A stretch of DNA of 64,000 nucleotides, taken from an uncultured Lachnospiraceae bacterium (lineage in GTDB: Bacteria; Bacillota; Clostridia; Lachnospirales; Lachnospiraceae). Shown here piece after piece: positions 42,380-51,671 of this stretch. A program made the position numbers and the translations under genes. The stretch's first letter is position 1; each line of letters opens with the position of its first letter. The notes below the pieces were generated by a model, which saw only the letters and a list, made by a program, of their open reading frames with translations, had not been told where the DNA came from and ran no database searches. The stretch lies in the NCBI GenBank assembly GCA_934401915.1, contig CAKRSV010000006.1, forward strand, positions 124,001-188,000. The letters run 5' to 3'.

Positions 42380-45126
42380 TCTATTTTTTCCATCATTTCT
42401 GCCAATACGGCTTTCACCTGATGGAAATCGAACATATCGTACGCTTCCTTCATCGCTTTTACCTGTCTGTTCCATTCCGCTCCGAAGTTCTTCGTCGCAA
42501 GTTCTGCCATCAATGTATCTGTGACTTTCAGATTCATCTTGTCGAGCTCTGTCTTCAGCACAAGAAGCTGTTCGCCGGTAAGCTCCTGCGCCTCCTGCTC
42601 TTCCAGATTGTCCTCCGTCTCTACCTTGCCGGCAAACTTGCCGTTGTGGATCAGATAGTCCTTCACAAGCTCCAGGATCTCACGGAATTTTGCAAGATAA
42701 CCTTCAAACTTCTGGTTGATCTCGTCGATCCGGTTATCTTTTCCTGCAAATTCCAACTCCTTAAAGAGCGCGGAAACCTCCATGGCCCCGATACTCGCGC
42801 TGGAACTCTTGATGCCGTGCACGTTGGTTGTAAAGAGCTGGATATTCCCCGCTTCCAGAAGCGCCGGAAGCTGCTCCAGATATTTCAGTCCCTCGGAATA
42901 GTAGGTGTTCAGGATCGCCGCGTAGGCATCCTGATTGAAGCCGATGTTAAGTAGTCCCTTGTCTGTATTCAGACCGCCTTCTATCTTTGTCTCCGGCGCA
43001 TCCGGCTTTTTGGTCTCTTTCTCCGTCACGACGCGCTCGATCATCTCTTCCGGCAGGAACGACAGCAGGCACTTCTCCAGATAGCGCCTCTTGATCGGCT
43101 TGGCAAGATACTCCTGGAAGCCGAGTGCGATCATTTCCTCCCTCACGCTGGCTCCGTTCTGGGCCGTCAGCGCAATGATCGGAACCTCCTGGAAATACTG
43201 ATCCTTCTTCTCCCGGATCAGCGAAAGGATCTCATCGCCGCGGTAGTCCGGCATGGCCATATCGAGCAGGATCAGATCGTATTTTTCATTCTCGATCTTC
43301 TTGAGCCCTTCCTGGCCGCTCGTCGCCACCGCGATATTGATCCCGTACTTTGCAAAGATCGCCGCTGCAACCTTTAGATTGACTACATTGTCATCCACGA
43401 CAAGCACTCTGGCGTTCTTCGCCTCAAAGGTTTCCGCCGTCGCGCTCTTCTTGTAATCTTCCAGCTTCCAGCGGTGGTTCAGTACCTCTGTGATCTCGAT
43501 CGCCGAGAACGGTCTTCTGAGGATCCTGCATTTGCCAAAGTCCCCGTAGATTGCGTTGTTTTGGGCGCTGACATAAGTATATTCCTCACACTGGTACAGC
43601 CTGATGATGTTTTCCACGCTCTCGTAGACATCGTCCGTGATAAAGATAAAATCAAAGCGCTGATCTCTGACCAGCCGGTCAAACCCGTAATAGTTCCTTC
43701 CAAAGACCGGACGGATTCCAAACCCTTCCATGAAGTTCTGCCATTTGGAAATTTTCTCTTCTCCTGTATAGATCAGAACCCTGGGCGGGATCTCATCCTC
43801 CAGTGAGAGCATCGGCGTTGCGTCGACCACCTCGTTGCAGAAGGTAAAACTGGTGCACAAGCCTACATCCTCAATACTTTTTACCTCAATCTCACCGCCC
43901 ATCATTCCCAAAAGCTCTTTGCAGATCGAATACTTCAGCGCAATACCCTTCAGATTGCTCGACTGTCTGGAATCATAGGTGCTGTACATACCGAACAGGG
44001 ACTGGATATCGATCTCGGAAAGCCCTCTTCCGGTGTCTGCGATCCGGCAGAAAAACTTCGCTGTCTGCGCCGCTTCGTCTCTTTCGCAACGGATCTCCAG
44101 CACGATACGCCCCGTCGTCGTACTGTCGATCGCGATAAACAGCAGATACAGGAAAATCTGACGGATCGCCACGCTGTCGCCGATCAGCGTTTTGGGGATA
44201 TCATGGTCAATGCGGATATCGAGAAGAAGATTCTTTTTCTGCAGCTCCTCCGACACCGACCGGACGATCATCTTCTGCAGCTTTTCAAAGCTGTACGCTT
44301 CCTTGATCAGGTGCATCTCCCCGGCATCGATCTTGGCGTAGGTCAGCACATCGTCGATGATAGAGAGCAGGTCGTACGACGCCTCACGGATTGTTCCCAC
44401 TTGTGTCTTTATCTCTCCGTCAAGCTGATCCTTCATCATGATCTCCGACAGGTTGATGATCGAATTCATCGGCGTCCGGATCTCATAGGACATATTGGCA
44501 AGGAACTGGCTCTTCGCATTGCCGGCACATTCGATCTTGCTGCTGCTCTTGACGATCTTTTTCTTCTGGTAGCTGTAAAATGCCTCCTGCGCATAGACCG
44601 GGATCAGCATAAAGACTGCCACTCCGATAAAGCTGGCCGCCATCTTCGGGAAATTCAAGTCGTTGCTGTGCGTGATGTTCATCTGAATACTGTGAAAAAA
44701 GTAATTGCTGTACAGATAGCTGTATTCAAAAATAAAGCACACCAGAACCGTCAGAAAATATACCCGCTCCAGCAACGCATAGATGATCGTCATGCTCACA
44801 GCCAGCCACAGGATCGCCACGCTGTACCCGAAGCAGCCGCGCAGCAGCATTGCCGGGATCAGCAGACCGTCAAAGACTGCGATCGTCAGTATGGTAAAAA
44901 GCGTACACTTCCGAAACCGGAAATTCAGAGAAAGGAGGGTGACCCCACAGATCAGCGCGATCACAAGGAATACTTCCCTCTCCCGGTTCTTACTTGAAAT
45001 AAGATCGACGATCAGCATCAGGAACGTTTCCGTTGCCATCATCGCCAGAAAAAGATTCAGGATAAACTCCGGGATCTGCATATCTCTCAGCAGTTCTTCA
45101 AAGGATGTTCTCAGTTTACGCATCAT
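42376..45126 (-). CDS. Hybrid histidine-kinase-like protein with Tyr in the H-box, receiver and HPt domains
   Basis: A 916-residue membrane protein. Six or so membrane helices (about 18-185) lead to a HisKA-like domain whose H-box reads NMSYEIRTPM. The phosphoacceptor His is Tyr214 (codon at 44485-44487). The ATPase domain lacks the N-box asparagines (IRQIFLYLLFIAID, 321-334) but keeps DTGRG (364-368). A receiver-like segment with no clear acceptor (about 449-550) comes before an intact receiver (about 573-690, LLDMAMP, D622). An HPt domain follows with VHGIKSSSASIG (H770). It probably relays phosphate instead of making phosphohistidine itself. AAGGAGG precedes the ATG, which lies 11 bp inside the neighbouring kinase gene. 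Confidence 0.88.
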   Translation of the reverse strand: MMRKLRTSFEELLRDMQIPEFILNLFLAMMATETFLMLIVDLISSKNREREVFLVIALICGVTLLSLNFRFRKCTLFTILTIAVFDGLLIPAMLLRGCFGYSVAILWLAVSMTIIYALLERVYFLTVLVCFIFEYSYLYSNYFFHSIQMNITHSNDLNFPKMAASFIGVAVFMLIPVYAQEAFYSYQKKKIVKSSSKIECAGNAKSQFLANMSYEIRTPMNSIINLSEIMMKDQLDGEIKTQVGTIREASYDLLSIIDDVLTYAKIDAGEMHLIKEAYSFEKLQKMIVRSVSEELQKKNLLLDIRIDHDIPKTLIGDSVAIRQIFLYLLFIAIDSTTTGRIVLEIRCERDEAAQTAKFFCRIADTGRGLSEIDIQSLFGMYSTYDSRQSSNLKGIALKYSICKELLGMMGGEIEVKSIEDVGLCTSFTFCNEVVDATPMLSLEDEIPPRVLIYTGEEKISKWQNFMEGFGIRPVFGRNYYGFDRLVRDQRFDFIFITDDVYESVENIIRLYQCEEYTYVSAQNNAIYGDFGKCRILRRPFSAIEITEVLNHRWKLEDYKKSATAETFEAKNARVLVVDDNVVNLKVAAAIFAKYGINIAVATSGQEGLKKIENEKYDLILLDMAMPDYRGDEILSLIREKKDQYFQEVPIIALTAQNGASVREEMIALGFQEYLAKPIKRRYLEKCLLSFLPEEMIERVVTEKETKKPDAPETKIEGGLNTDKGLLNIGFNQDAYAAILNTYYSEGLKYLEQLPALLEAGNIQLFTTNVHGIKSSSASIGAMEVSALFKELEFAGKDNRIDEINQKFEGYLAKFREILELVKDYLIHNGKFAGKVETEDNLEEQEAQELTGEQLLVLKTELDKMNLKVTDTLMAELATKNFGAEWNRQVKAMKEAYDMFDFHQVKAVLAEMMEKID

Positions 45127-47200
45127 GCTCTGCCTCCTTTCCGGACTTGAAAAGGATCTTTTCCTGGGGCAGATACTTCCTCAGCAGCTTTTCAAATTTA
45201 TCCAGCTCGATCGGCTTCGAAATATATTCATCAAAGCCTGCCTCCAGAAACATTTCCCGCGCGCCACTCACCGCATTTGCTGTCAGCGCGATCACCGGCA
45301 GCTCTTTCATCTCCTGCCGGTCCATTGCACGGATATTCTTCAGCGTGTCGATACCGTCCATCTCCGGCATCATATAATCCAAAAAGATCAGGTCAACCTT
45401 GTCATGCGCCAGGGTATTGAGACACTCTGCCCCGCTGGACGCCACCAGCACCTGCGCTTTGTAGCGGCTGAGTATGCCTCCTGCAACCTCCAGATTGATG
45501 AGATTGTCGTCCACCACCATGACTCTGGCGTCCGGACATTCAAAATTGCCATGATAGCCGACCTTGATGATCGCACTGTTCGACCGGTTTGCAAACAGGG
45601 CGTCCAGGCTGATGCAGTTGACTGGTCTGGAAAATGTCATCCGGATCAGATCGTCGTCATAGCTGAGCATATCCGGGCTGATGAGGATCAGACTCTGCGG
45701 CGGCATAAGCGCCGTCAGACGTTCCCGCAGTCCCTCGTAGCGCTCCGCCGCGATCATAATATAACGGTAATCCTTATTCGTACATTCATGCATAAACTCT
45801 TCGTCTGTGCTGACCATATGGAAAGAAACGCCCATCCACCGCAGGATCTCGCCCATAAAGTCTGCCTGCACCCTGTTGTTCTCAAAATACAGCACGTTCA
45901 TTCCAGGCTCGTATTTTCCTACGATCTTCTTCTCACTGCGGTATTCCTGTGAAACCGAAAACTCATATTTTCTTTGCCTGGGATTCTCTTCAATCGCGAG
46001 ATTTCCGTCAAGCACCTGGATGATTCGCTCCACCAGCGGCTCCTTGTTGTCCCTGGAGATCTCCCTTGCATAGATCAACTCTTTATAGGAGTGCTGGAAC
46101 GCTCCTTTTGCATGAATGACGGTACTTAACTGTATCGTGCCTTCTCCGTTCTTCCTGCCGTCGATGCAGAACACGACCGTTCCTTCCTGCATGCTTCTCA
46201 CGACGCCTGTCACAAGCCCCATCACGACCTGCTTGATCAGCGTCGGATCGCCCACCAGATCCTCCGGCAGCTCCGGATCGATATGCACAAAGAATTCGAT
46301 ACAGTTATCTGCGAGCCGCACCGACAGCATATTGATCATATCCTCCATAAAAAACCGTATGGAATAGTCGGACTTTTCCACCTTCATATTCTCATAGTCC
46401 AGTCTGGAAAAACTCATCAGATCGTTGGTGATAGAAAGAAGTGCCTTGCTGGAATTGTTGATGTGCATCGCGCTTTCTCTTACATTCTCTGCCGCATCGC
46501 TGTCGAGCAGCATCTCCGCGGTTCCCATAATCGCATTGAGCGGCGTACGGATCTCATGCGACACATTGACCAGAAACATATCCTTCGCATAGTTGACCTG
46601 CTCCGCCTGCTGTTCCATCTCCGTACAGTTCCGCATCTCCTTGCGCAGGATCTTGTTCCGGTACGTGATGAGGATCCCGCACACGGATCCGGTGATCACA
46701 AGCGACAGGATAATCCTTGCGTAGAGCGTCGCGTTATAGCTCTGGAATTCGTTAAAATCCGTATATGCACCGGTTGTCTGCGCTACCATGCGGTACAGGC
46801 AGAAGACATCCATCGCCAGCTCTGTCAGAATAAAGAGAATCGCCTGTCTTCCTTTGAACAGAACTGCCGCGATAATGATACCGGTAATGAAATAGAGGGA
46901 AAAATCATAGATCGCATTGGGCACAAGCTGGGAAAGAGCCGGAACAATGCCCAGATACACGATACCCATATAAATATTGGACAGCACCTCCCTGTGCCCG
47001 TACCGCTTTTCCAGGACGATCGCCGCCACTGTGAGCGCAGTGGCGGCAAGCAGAAGCACCGAAATGACTGCATCCATTCGTAGCAGCACCGAAAACATGA
47101 ACATCAGGATCAGTTCTCCCAGTCCCAGCACCATGGAGATCCGGAAAGACCGACATTCCACGCGCAGCTCGTCCGAAATATATTTTCTCAGCATACCCAT
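45116..47200 (-). CDS. Hybrid histidine-kinase-like protein with intact H-box, degenerate ATPase domain and receiver
   Basis: A 694-residue membrane protein with about six helices (20-180), then HisKA with a normal NVSHEIRTPLN (H215). The region where an ATP-binding domain should be (about 310-420) shows none of the usual boxes: the N-box position reads LIKQVVMGLVTGVV and no DxGxG or GLGL motif is visible. A receiver-like segment (about 433-545) and a canonical receiver (about 558-675, DLIFLDYMMPEMDG, D608) follow. It may need another kinase for phosphorylation, or act as a phosphatase or scaffold. It overlaps the next gene by 11 bp and follows the HD-GYP regulator by 86 bp. Confidence 0.88.
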   Translation of the reverse strand: MGMLRKYISDELRVECRSFRISMVLGLGELILMFMFSVLLRMDAVISVLLLAATALTVAAIVLEKRYGHREVLSNIYMGIVYLGIVPALSQLVPNAIYDFSLYFITGIIIAAVLFKGRQAILFILTELAMDVFCLYRMVAQTTGAYTDFNEFQSYNATLYARIILSLVITGSVCGILITYRNKILRKEMRNCTEMEQQAEQVNYAKDMFLVNVSHEIRTPLNAIMGTAEMLLDSDAAENVRESAMHINNSSKALLSITNDLMSFSRLDYENMKVEKSDYSIRFFMEDMINMLSVRLADNCIEFFVHIDPELPEDLVGDPTLIKQVVMGLVTGVVRSMQEGTVVFCIDGRKNGEGTIQLSTVIHAKGAFQHSYKELIYAREISRDNKEPLVERIIQVLDGNLAIEENPRQRKYEFSVSQEYRSEKKIVGKYEPGMNVLYFENNRVQADFMGEILRWMGVSFHMVSTDEEFMHECTNKDYRYIMIAAERYEGLRERLTALMPPQSLILISPDMLSYDDDLIRMTFSRPVNCISLDALFANRSNSAIIKVGYHGNFECPDARVMVVDDNLINLEVAGGILSRYKAQVLVASSGAECLNTLAHDKVDLIFLDYMMPEMDGIDTLKNIRAMDRQEMKELPVIALTANAVSGAREMFLEAGFDEYISKPIELDKFEKLLRKYLPQEKILFKSGKEAEHDA

Positions 47201-47286
47201 CTGACATTTCCCCTCACCTTCTCGTTCTTCAAGCCCCGGCTCTGCCCGTTCTTTCTCTTTCCCTGTCTCAGACAGGTTCCCCGTTC

Positions 47287-48351
47287 TTAGCCTGCGGCCT
47301 TCTCTATTTCGCTTTCCACGGCGAGGAAAATGTCTACGATCCCTGCGTCAAAGCTGGTAAACTTCATAAACTTGATCTTCCTGCACGCTTCCTGATGGCT
47401 GAGCACCTTGCCGCCCACGCTGATCGTCCGCAGATTGTCGTAGGTATTCACGATCGCAAGCGCTCTCGCCTCCACCGGGATGTTCTCTCCGGCAAGTTTC
47501 TCCGGATATCCGTTTCCATCCCATCTTTCATGGTGGCTCTTGCACATATTATAAGCGTAATTCATAAAGTTATTGCTGCCGGCGCTGAGCTGCGTCACCT
47601 TGGACAGAATGTCCGCTCCCAGCGTTGTGTGTGTTTTCACTGCCTCGCGCTCAAATTCGCTCTCGCTGCTGAACTTCGTCTTGTTCAGATACTGATCCGC
47701 GATGCAGAGCTTTCCGATGTCATGGATCTTGGATGCAAAACAGATTGTGATCCCATCATCCGCCGTCAGTCCGTATTTCCCGGAACGTACCATCTCGCTG
47801 ATCAGGATATCCATGTACTTTTCTACTCTTCTCGCGTGATCTCCGCAAAAAGCGTCTCTCTTGGAGAGCAGATCCACGAACATCTCCACGATGGAATACT
47901 GAAGCTCCAGATTCTTTTTATTCTTTTCCTGTACCAGGTTATTCAGGGACTTGTTAAGATCGGTGAGTTTATTCTGCTGTGCCAGAAGCTGGATCTGGAT
48001 ATCCACCCGCTTGCGCAGAAGATTTGCCGTGTATGGTTTGCGTATGTAATCCATAGCGCCCAGATTGTAGCTTTCCAGCTCCGTCGTATCGTCGTCCTGG
48101 GCAGTCAGAAAGATGATCGGTATATTCTCCAGCTTGGGAATATTCTTCATCTCCGAGATTACCTGAAATCCATTTACATTCGGCATATCGACGTCTAAAA
48201 GCACCAGATCCGGAAGCTCCGGCATATCGTTGAGACATTCCAGTGCGGAGATGCCGGACGATACCGGTATCACCTCATACTCTTCTTCCAGCGTCTTTCT
48301 TGCCATGATCAGATTCGCCATGTTGTCATCTACGATCATTACACGATACAT
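47287..48351 (-). CDS. Response regulator with HD-GYP domain
   Basis: A 354-residue cytoplasmic protein. The N-terminal receiver (about 1-120) has the phosphoacceptor D53 in LVLLDVDMPN and the KP pair in YIRKPY. A short coiled linker leads to an HD-GYP domain (about 150-350) with SKIHDIGK and SHHERWDGNGYP. HD-GYP proteins hydrolyse c-di-GMP. Here the early Glu expected before RD is Ser (LLSKRDAFCGDH), and the late Asp in the usual ADxxDA is Asn (IVNTYDNL), so metal binding and activity could be altered. AGGGGG precedes the ATG. It is the likely output of the two kinase-like proteins encoded directly downstream. Confidence 0.9.
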   Translation of the reverse strand: MYRVMIVDDNMANLIMARKTLEEEYEVIPVSSGISALECLNDMPELPDLVLLDVDMPNVNGFQVISEMKNIPKLENIPIIFLTAQDDDTTELESYNLGAMDYIRKPYTANLLRKRVDIQIQLLAQQNKLTDLNKSLNNLVQEKNKKNLELQYSIVEMFVDLLSKRDAFCGDHARRVEKYMDILISEMVRSGKYGLTADDGITICFASKIHDIGKLCIADQYLNKTKFSSESEFEREAVKTHTTLGADILSKVTQLSAGSNNFMNYAYNMCKSHHERWDGNGYPEKLAGENIPVEARALAIVNTYDNLRTISVGGKVLSHQEACRKIKFMKFTSFDAGIVDIFLAVESEIEKAAG

Positions 48352-48398
48352 AACACATTTCCCCCTTTTCCCCGCCCTGTCAGCGATTTATCATCCTG

Positions 48399-49412
48399 TT
48401 ATTCTTCCCACGGAATCAGCGGATTTTCAATCTTTTTGTCTCTGAGCATCAGATTTCTGACCGCCTCATCTGCCGGTTTCCCCTCAAAAAGCACTGCGTT
48501 TACCTGTTCGATGATCGGAATCTGCACCTGATATTTCTTCGCCAGCTCCATAGCCGCCTTCGCCGAATACACACCCTCGACCACCATCTTTACCTCTGCC
48601 ATCGCTTCTTCCATGGAATAGCCCTTTCCGATCAGGATCCCGGCTCTGCGGTTTCTGGAGTGCATGGATGCGCAGGTCACGATCAGATCACCGATCCCGG
48701 TCAGACCGCTGAACGTCTCCGCCTTGCCGCCCATCGCTGTTCCAAGCCTGGCGATCTCCGCGATCCCTCTTGTGATCAGAGCTGCCTTCGTGTTGTCTCC
48801 ATATCCCAGCCCGTCGGCAATTCCCGCCGCAAGCGCAACCACGTTTTTCAGCGCTGCTCCCAGCTCAATCCCAAGTACATCCGGACTGATGTAGACGCGG
48901 AACACCTCATTCATAAAGATATTCTGAAGATACTCTGCCGTCTCTTTCTTTCTCGCTCCGACAACGATCGTCGTCGGGATCCCGCGGCCGACCTCCTCCG
49001 CATGGGACGGTCCGGACAAAACAGCCACCTCCGCCTGCGGGATCTCCTCCTCGATGATCTGGGAAAGCGTCAGCAGACTATGCTCCTCGATTCCCTTTGC
49101 CACATTGACGATGATCTGCCCCTCTTTTACAAACGGCGCCATGCTGTGCGACGTGCTTCTCGTATAAGGCGACGGAACTGCCAGCACCAGAACGTCCTTT
49201 CCTGTCAGCGCCTTTTCCAGATCCGTTGTGAACTCCATATCCTCCGGCAGCTTCACTCCCGGCAGTTTTTCCTTATGCTCATGCTCTCGCTGGAGCATTT
49301 CGATCTCATCCTTCATAATGGACCATACGGTCACCTTATGTCCGTTCTTGTAAAGCAGCAGTGCCAGAGCCGTTCCCCAGCTTCCTGCGCCGATCACACT
49401 GATAGTTGCCAT
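48399..49412 (-). CDS. gpsA: Glycerol-3-phosphate dehydrogenase [NAD(P)+]
   Basis: A 337-residue enzyme that reduces dihydroxyacetone phosphate to sn-glycerol 3-phosphate for phospholipid synthesis. The Rossmann motif is SVIGAGSWGTALA. The catalytic Lys lies in GAALKNVVALAAGIADGLGYGDN, and SGLTGIGDLIVTC is a family signature. AGGAGG lies 6 bases before the ATG. It follows plsY by 21 bp and der in one operon, so supply of the PlsY substrate and its acylation are encoded together. The HD-GYP regulator starts 47 bp downstream with no terminator visible between. Confidence 0.97.
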   Translation of the reverse strand: MATISVIGAGSWGTALALLLYKNGHKVTVWSIMKDEIEMLQREHEHKEKLPGVKLPEDMEFTTDLEKALTGKDVLVLAVPSPYTRSTSHSMAPFVKEGQIIVNVAKGIEEHSLLTLSQIIEEEIPQAEVAVLSGPSHAEEVGRGIPTTIVVGARKKETAEYLQNIFMNEVFRVYISPDVLGIELGAALKNVVALAAGIADGLGYGDNTKAALITRGIAEIARLGTAMGGKAETFSGLTGIGDLIVTCASMHSRNRRAGILIGKGYSMEEAMAEVKMVVEGVYSAKAAMELAKKYQVQIPIIEQVNAVLFEGKPADEAVRNLMLRDKKIENPLIPWEE

Positions 49413-49433
49413 AAGTTCCTCCTGCTCTGCGCC

Positions 49434-50099
49434 TCATTGCTCCTGCTGCGCATTTTCTTTCTTTTTCTTCGATAAATAGGTCTTCCGCTCCGTACCGCTC
49501 AGAAGCCGCTTGATATTCTCTCTGTGCTTATAGTATGCCATCACGGTAAGCAGTCCTGCGATCACGTACATCTCCGTCAGAAGAGGCTGCGACATGCCAA
49601 ACACGCCTTTCTGCCCCAGGATCACCAGCTCGATCATAAACCCGGCGTAGACTAAGAGCGACCCCAGCGACACATAATGCGTCAGGAAAAAGGCTCCGAA
49701 AAACAGGACGACGCCGACCGGGATCAGATATGGATGAAACGACAGGATCAGTCCTCCCGTAGCCGCGATCCCCTTTCCTCCTTTAAAGTGAAGATAAAAT
49801 GGAAAGTCGTGTCCGAGGATCGCACCCGCCGCCGTATACATTTTCAGCAGATACAGCTCATCCGGATAAATTCCGCCGAAGATCCAGGTCGTGACGAGCA
49901 CTGCAAGGATACATTTGGCAATGTCCACTACCAGAACGATCATTCCCGCCCTGGTTCCGAGTACGCGCAGCGTGTTGGTCGTCCCGGCGTTTCCGCTGCC
50001 GTGCTCCCGGATGTCGATCCCGTGGAGTTTTCCATAAAAATACGCCGTCTGAAACAAACCGAAAGCATAACCGATAATAAGACAAATAACCCGTTCCAC
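49434..50099 (-). CDS. plsY: Acyl-phosphate:glycerol-3-phosphate acyltransferase
   Basis: A 221-residue membrane enzyme that adds the first acyl chain to glycerol 3-phosphate. The conserved cytoplasmic motifs are REHGSGNAGTTNTLRVLG near 32-49 and HFKGGKGIAATGG near 105-117. There are five hydrophobic helices and a basic C-terminal tail. The start codon is GTG at 50097-50099, one base after the der stop, so translation is coupled. gpsA, which makes its substrate, follows after 21 bp. Confidence 0.96.
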   Translation of the reverse strand: MERVICLIIGYAFGLFQTAYFYGKLHGIDIREHGSGNAGTTNTLRVLGTRAGMIVLVVDIAKCILAVLVTTWIFGGIYPDELYLLKMYTAAGAILGHDFPFYLHFKGGKGIAATGGLILSFHPYLIPVGVVLFFGAFFLTHYVSLGSLLVYAGFMIELVILGQKGVFGMSQPLLTEMYVIAGLLTVMAYYKHRENIKRLLSGTERKTYLSKKKKENAQQEQ

Positions 50100-50100
50100 T

Positions 50101-51438
50101 TTACTTATTTTCCTTTCGTTCCCTTATGATAAATTTCAGGGGAGTGCCCGAAAATCCAAAGGTATCCCTGATCTGGTTCTCTAAATATCTCGTATAGGAG
50201 AAGTGCATCAGTTCCTTATCGTTCACAAAAATGACGAAGGTCGGCGGCTTGACCGCAACCTGCGTTATATAGTATAGTCTCAGTCTTTTTCCCTTATCGG
50301 TCGGGGGCTGCTGCATCGCAACTGCCTCCGCCATGATCTCATTGAGCACACCGGTCGCCACACGCATGGAGTGGTTCTGGTATACCGCATCGATCATGTC
50401 AAACAGCTTGGGAAGACGCTGTCCGGTAGCTGCTGAGACAAACAGGATCTCCGCATAGCTCATAAAGGAAAGCACCTGTCTCACCTTCGCGGTATACTCA
50501 TTGACCGTCTTATTGCCCTTTTCAATGGCGTCCCACTTGTTCACTGCGATGATGACCGCCTTGCCTCTGTCGTGCGCGATCCCCGCGATCTTTGCATCCT
50601 GTTCGGTGACGCCCTCCACCGCATCAATGACCAGCACGACGATGTCTGCCCGCTCCACGGCCGCAACCGTACGGATGATCATATAGCGTTCCAGTTCCTC
50701 TTTGATCTTATTTTTTCTCCGGAGTCCCGCCGTATCGATCAGCACATACTCTTTTCCATTGTGCGTGATCTCCGTGTCGATCGCATCCCTTGTCGTTCCT
50801 GCAATGTCCGAGACGATCAACCGGTTCTCGCCGATCAGCTTGTTGATAATGGAAGATTTACCCACGTTCGGTTTGCCGACGATCGCTACCCTGACGCGCT
50901 CATCCTCCTCTTCCTCCGCTGCGCTCTTATCAAAATAAGAGATCACTTCGTCCAGCAGTTCTCCAAATCCCAGTCTGTTGACGGATGAGATCGGGTAAGG
51001 TTCTCCGATCCCCAGATTATAAAATTCATAGACGTCCGCCATATACTTCTTGAAATCATCCACCTTGTTGACCGCAAGGACGATGGGCTTCTTGGATCTT
51101 CTCAGCATATCTGCGACCTTGGAATCCGAGTCGACCAGCCCCTGTTTTACATCCACCAGGAAAATGATCACATCCGCCGTATCGATAGCGATCTGCGCCT
51201 GTTCCCGCATCTGGGAAAGGATGACGTCCCTGCTCTCCGGCTCGATTCCGCCGGTGTCCACCAGTGTAAAGTTACAGTCCAGCCAGGTCACGTCGGTATA
51301 GATCCGGTCTCTTGTAATCCCCGGCGTATCCTTGACGATCGATATTTTCTCGCCAGCCAGTGCATTGAACAGCGTCGACTTCCCAACATTCGGGCGTCCC
51401 ACCACTGCCACGATCGGCTTACGCTTTTTCTTAGCCAT
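50101..51438 (-). CDS. der: Ribosome-associated GTPase Der (EngA)
   Basis: A 445-residue protein with two tandem GTPase domains, needed for 50S ribosomal subunit assembly. G1 motifs are GRPNVGKS near residue 13 and GKPNVGKSS near 185. G3 motifs are DTGG and DTAGL, and G4 motifs are NKVD and NKWD. A C-terminal KH-like domain ends with LKFIIRERKENK. I start at ATG 51438 (MAKKKRKPIV) because GGAGGA sits directly before it; an ATG 4 codons earlier overlaps that site. It heads the der-plsY-gpsA operon. Confidence 0.97.
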   Translation of the reverse strand: MAKKKRKPIVAVVGRPNVGKSTLFNALAGEKISIVKDTPGITRDRIYTDVTWLDCNFTLVDTGGIEPESRDVILSQMREQAQIAIDTADVIIFLVDVKQGLVDSDSKVADMLRRSKKPIVLAVNKVDDFKKYMADVYEFYNLGIGEPYPISSVNRLGFGELLDEVISYFDKSAAEEEEDERVRVAIVGKPNVGKSSIINKLIGENRLIVSDIAGTTRDAIDTEITHNGKEYVLIDTAGLRRKNKIKEELERYMIIRTVAAVERADIVVLVIDAVEGVTEQDAKIAGIAHDRGKAVIIAVNKWDAIEKGNKTVNEYTAKVRQVLSFMSYAEILFVSAATGQRLPKLFDMIDAVYQNHSMRVATGVLNEIMAEAVAMQQPPTDKGKRLRLYYITQVAVKPPTFVIFVNDKELMHFSYTRYLENQIRDTFGFSGTPLKFIIRERKENK

Positions 51439-51603
51439 ATACTCCTCCATAGTCTTTTAATAAAATATGCAAACAGTTCAGCAACCCACCTGCGAAATCG
51501 GTTTCCTCCCACTCCTGCGGCAGTCTCTGAATCGTTACTTTCCATTTTACAATATCACAGAGCAAATGTAAAATCTCTCCTTTTCTAATGTATCAGAAAT
51601 TTC

Positions 51604-51632
51604 TTGACGTGTCACTAGCATAATGATATAAA
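51604..51632 (+). promoter_or_regulatory. Promoter of the PRPP synthetase gene
   Basis: TTGACG, 17-base spacer, TATAAA on the plus strand, about 40 bp before the gene. Confidence 0.8.
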
Positions 51633-51671
51633 ATAAATGACGCATTTCTATCGATAATACAGGAGGTTTTT

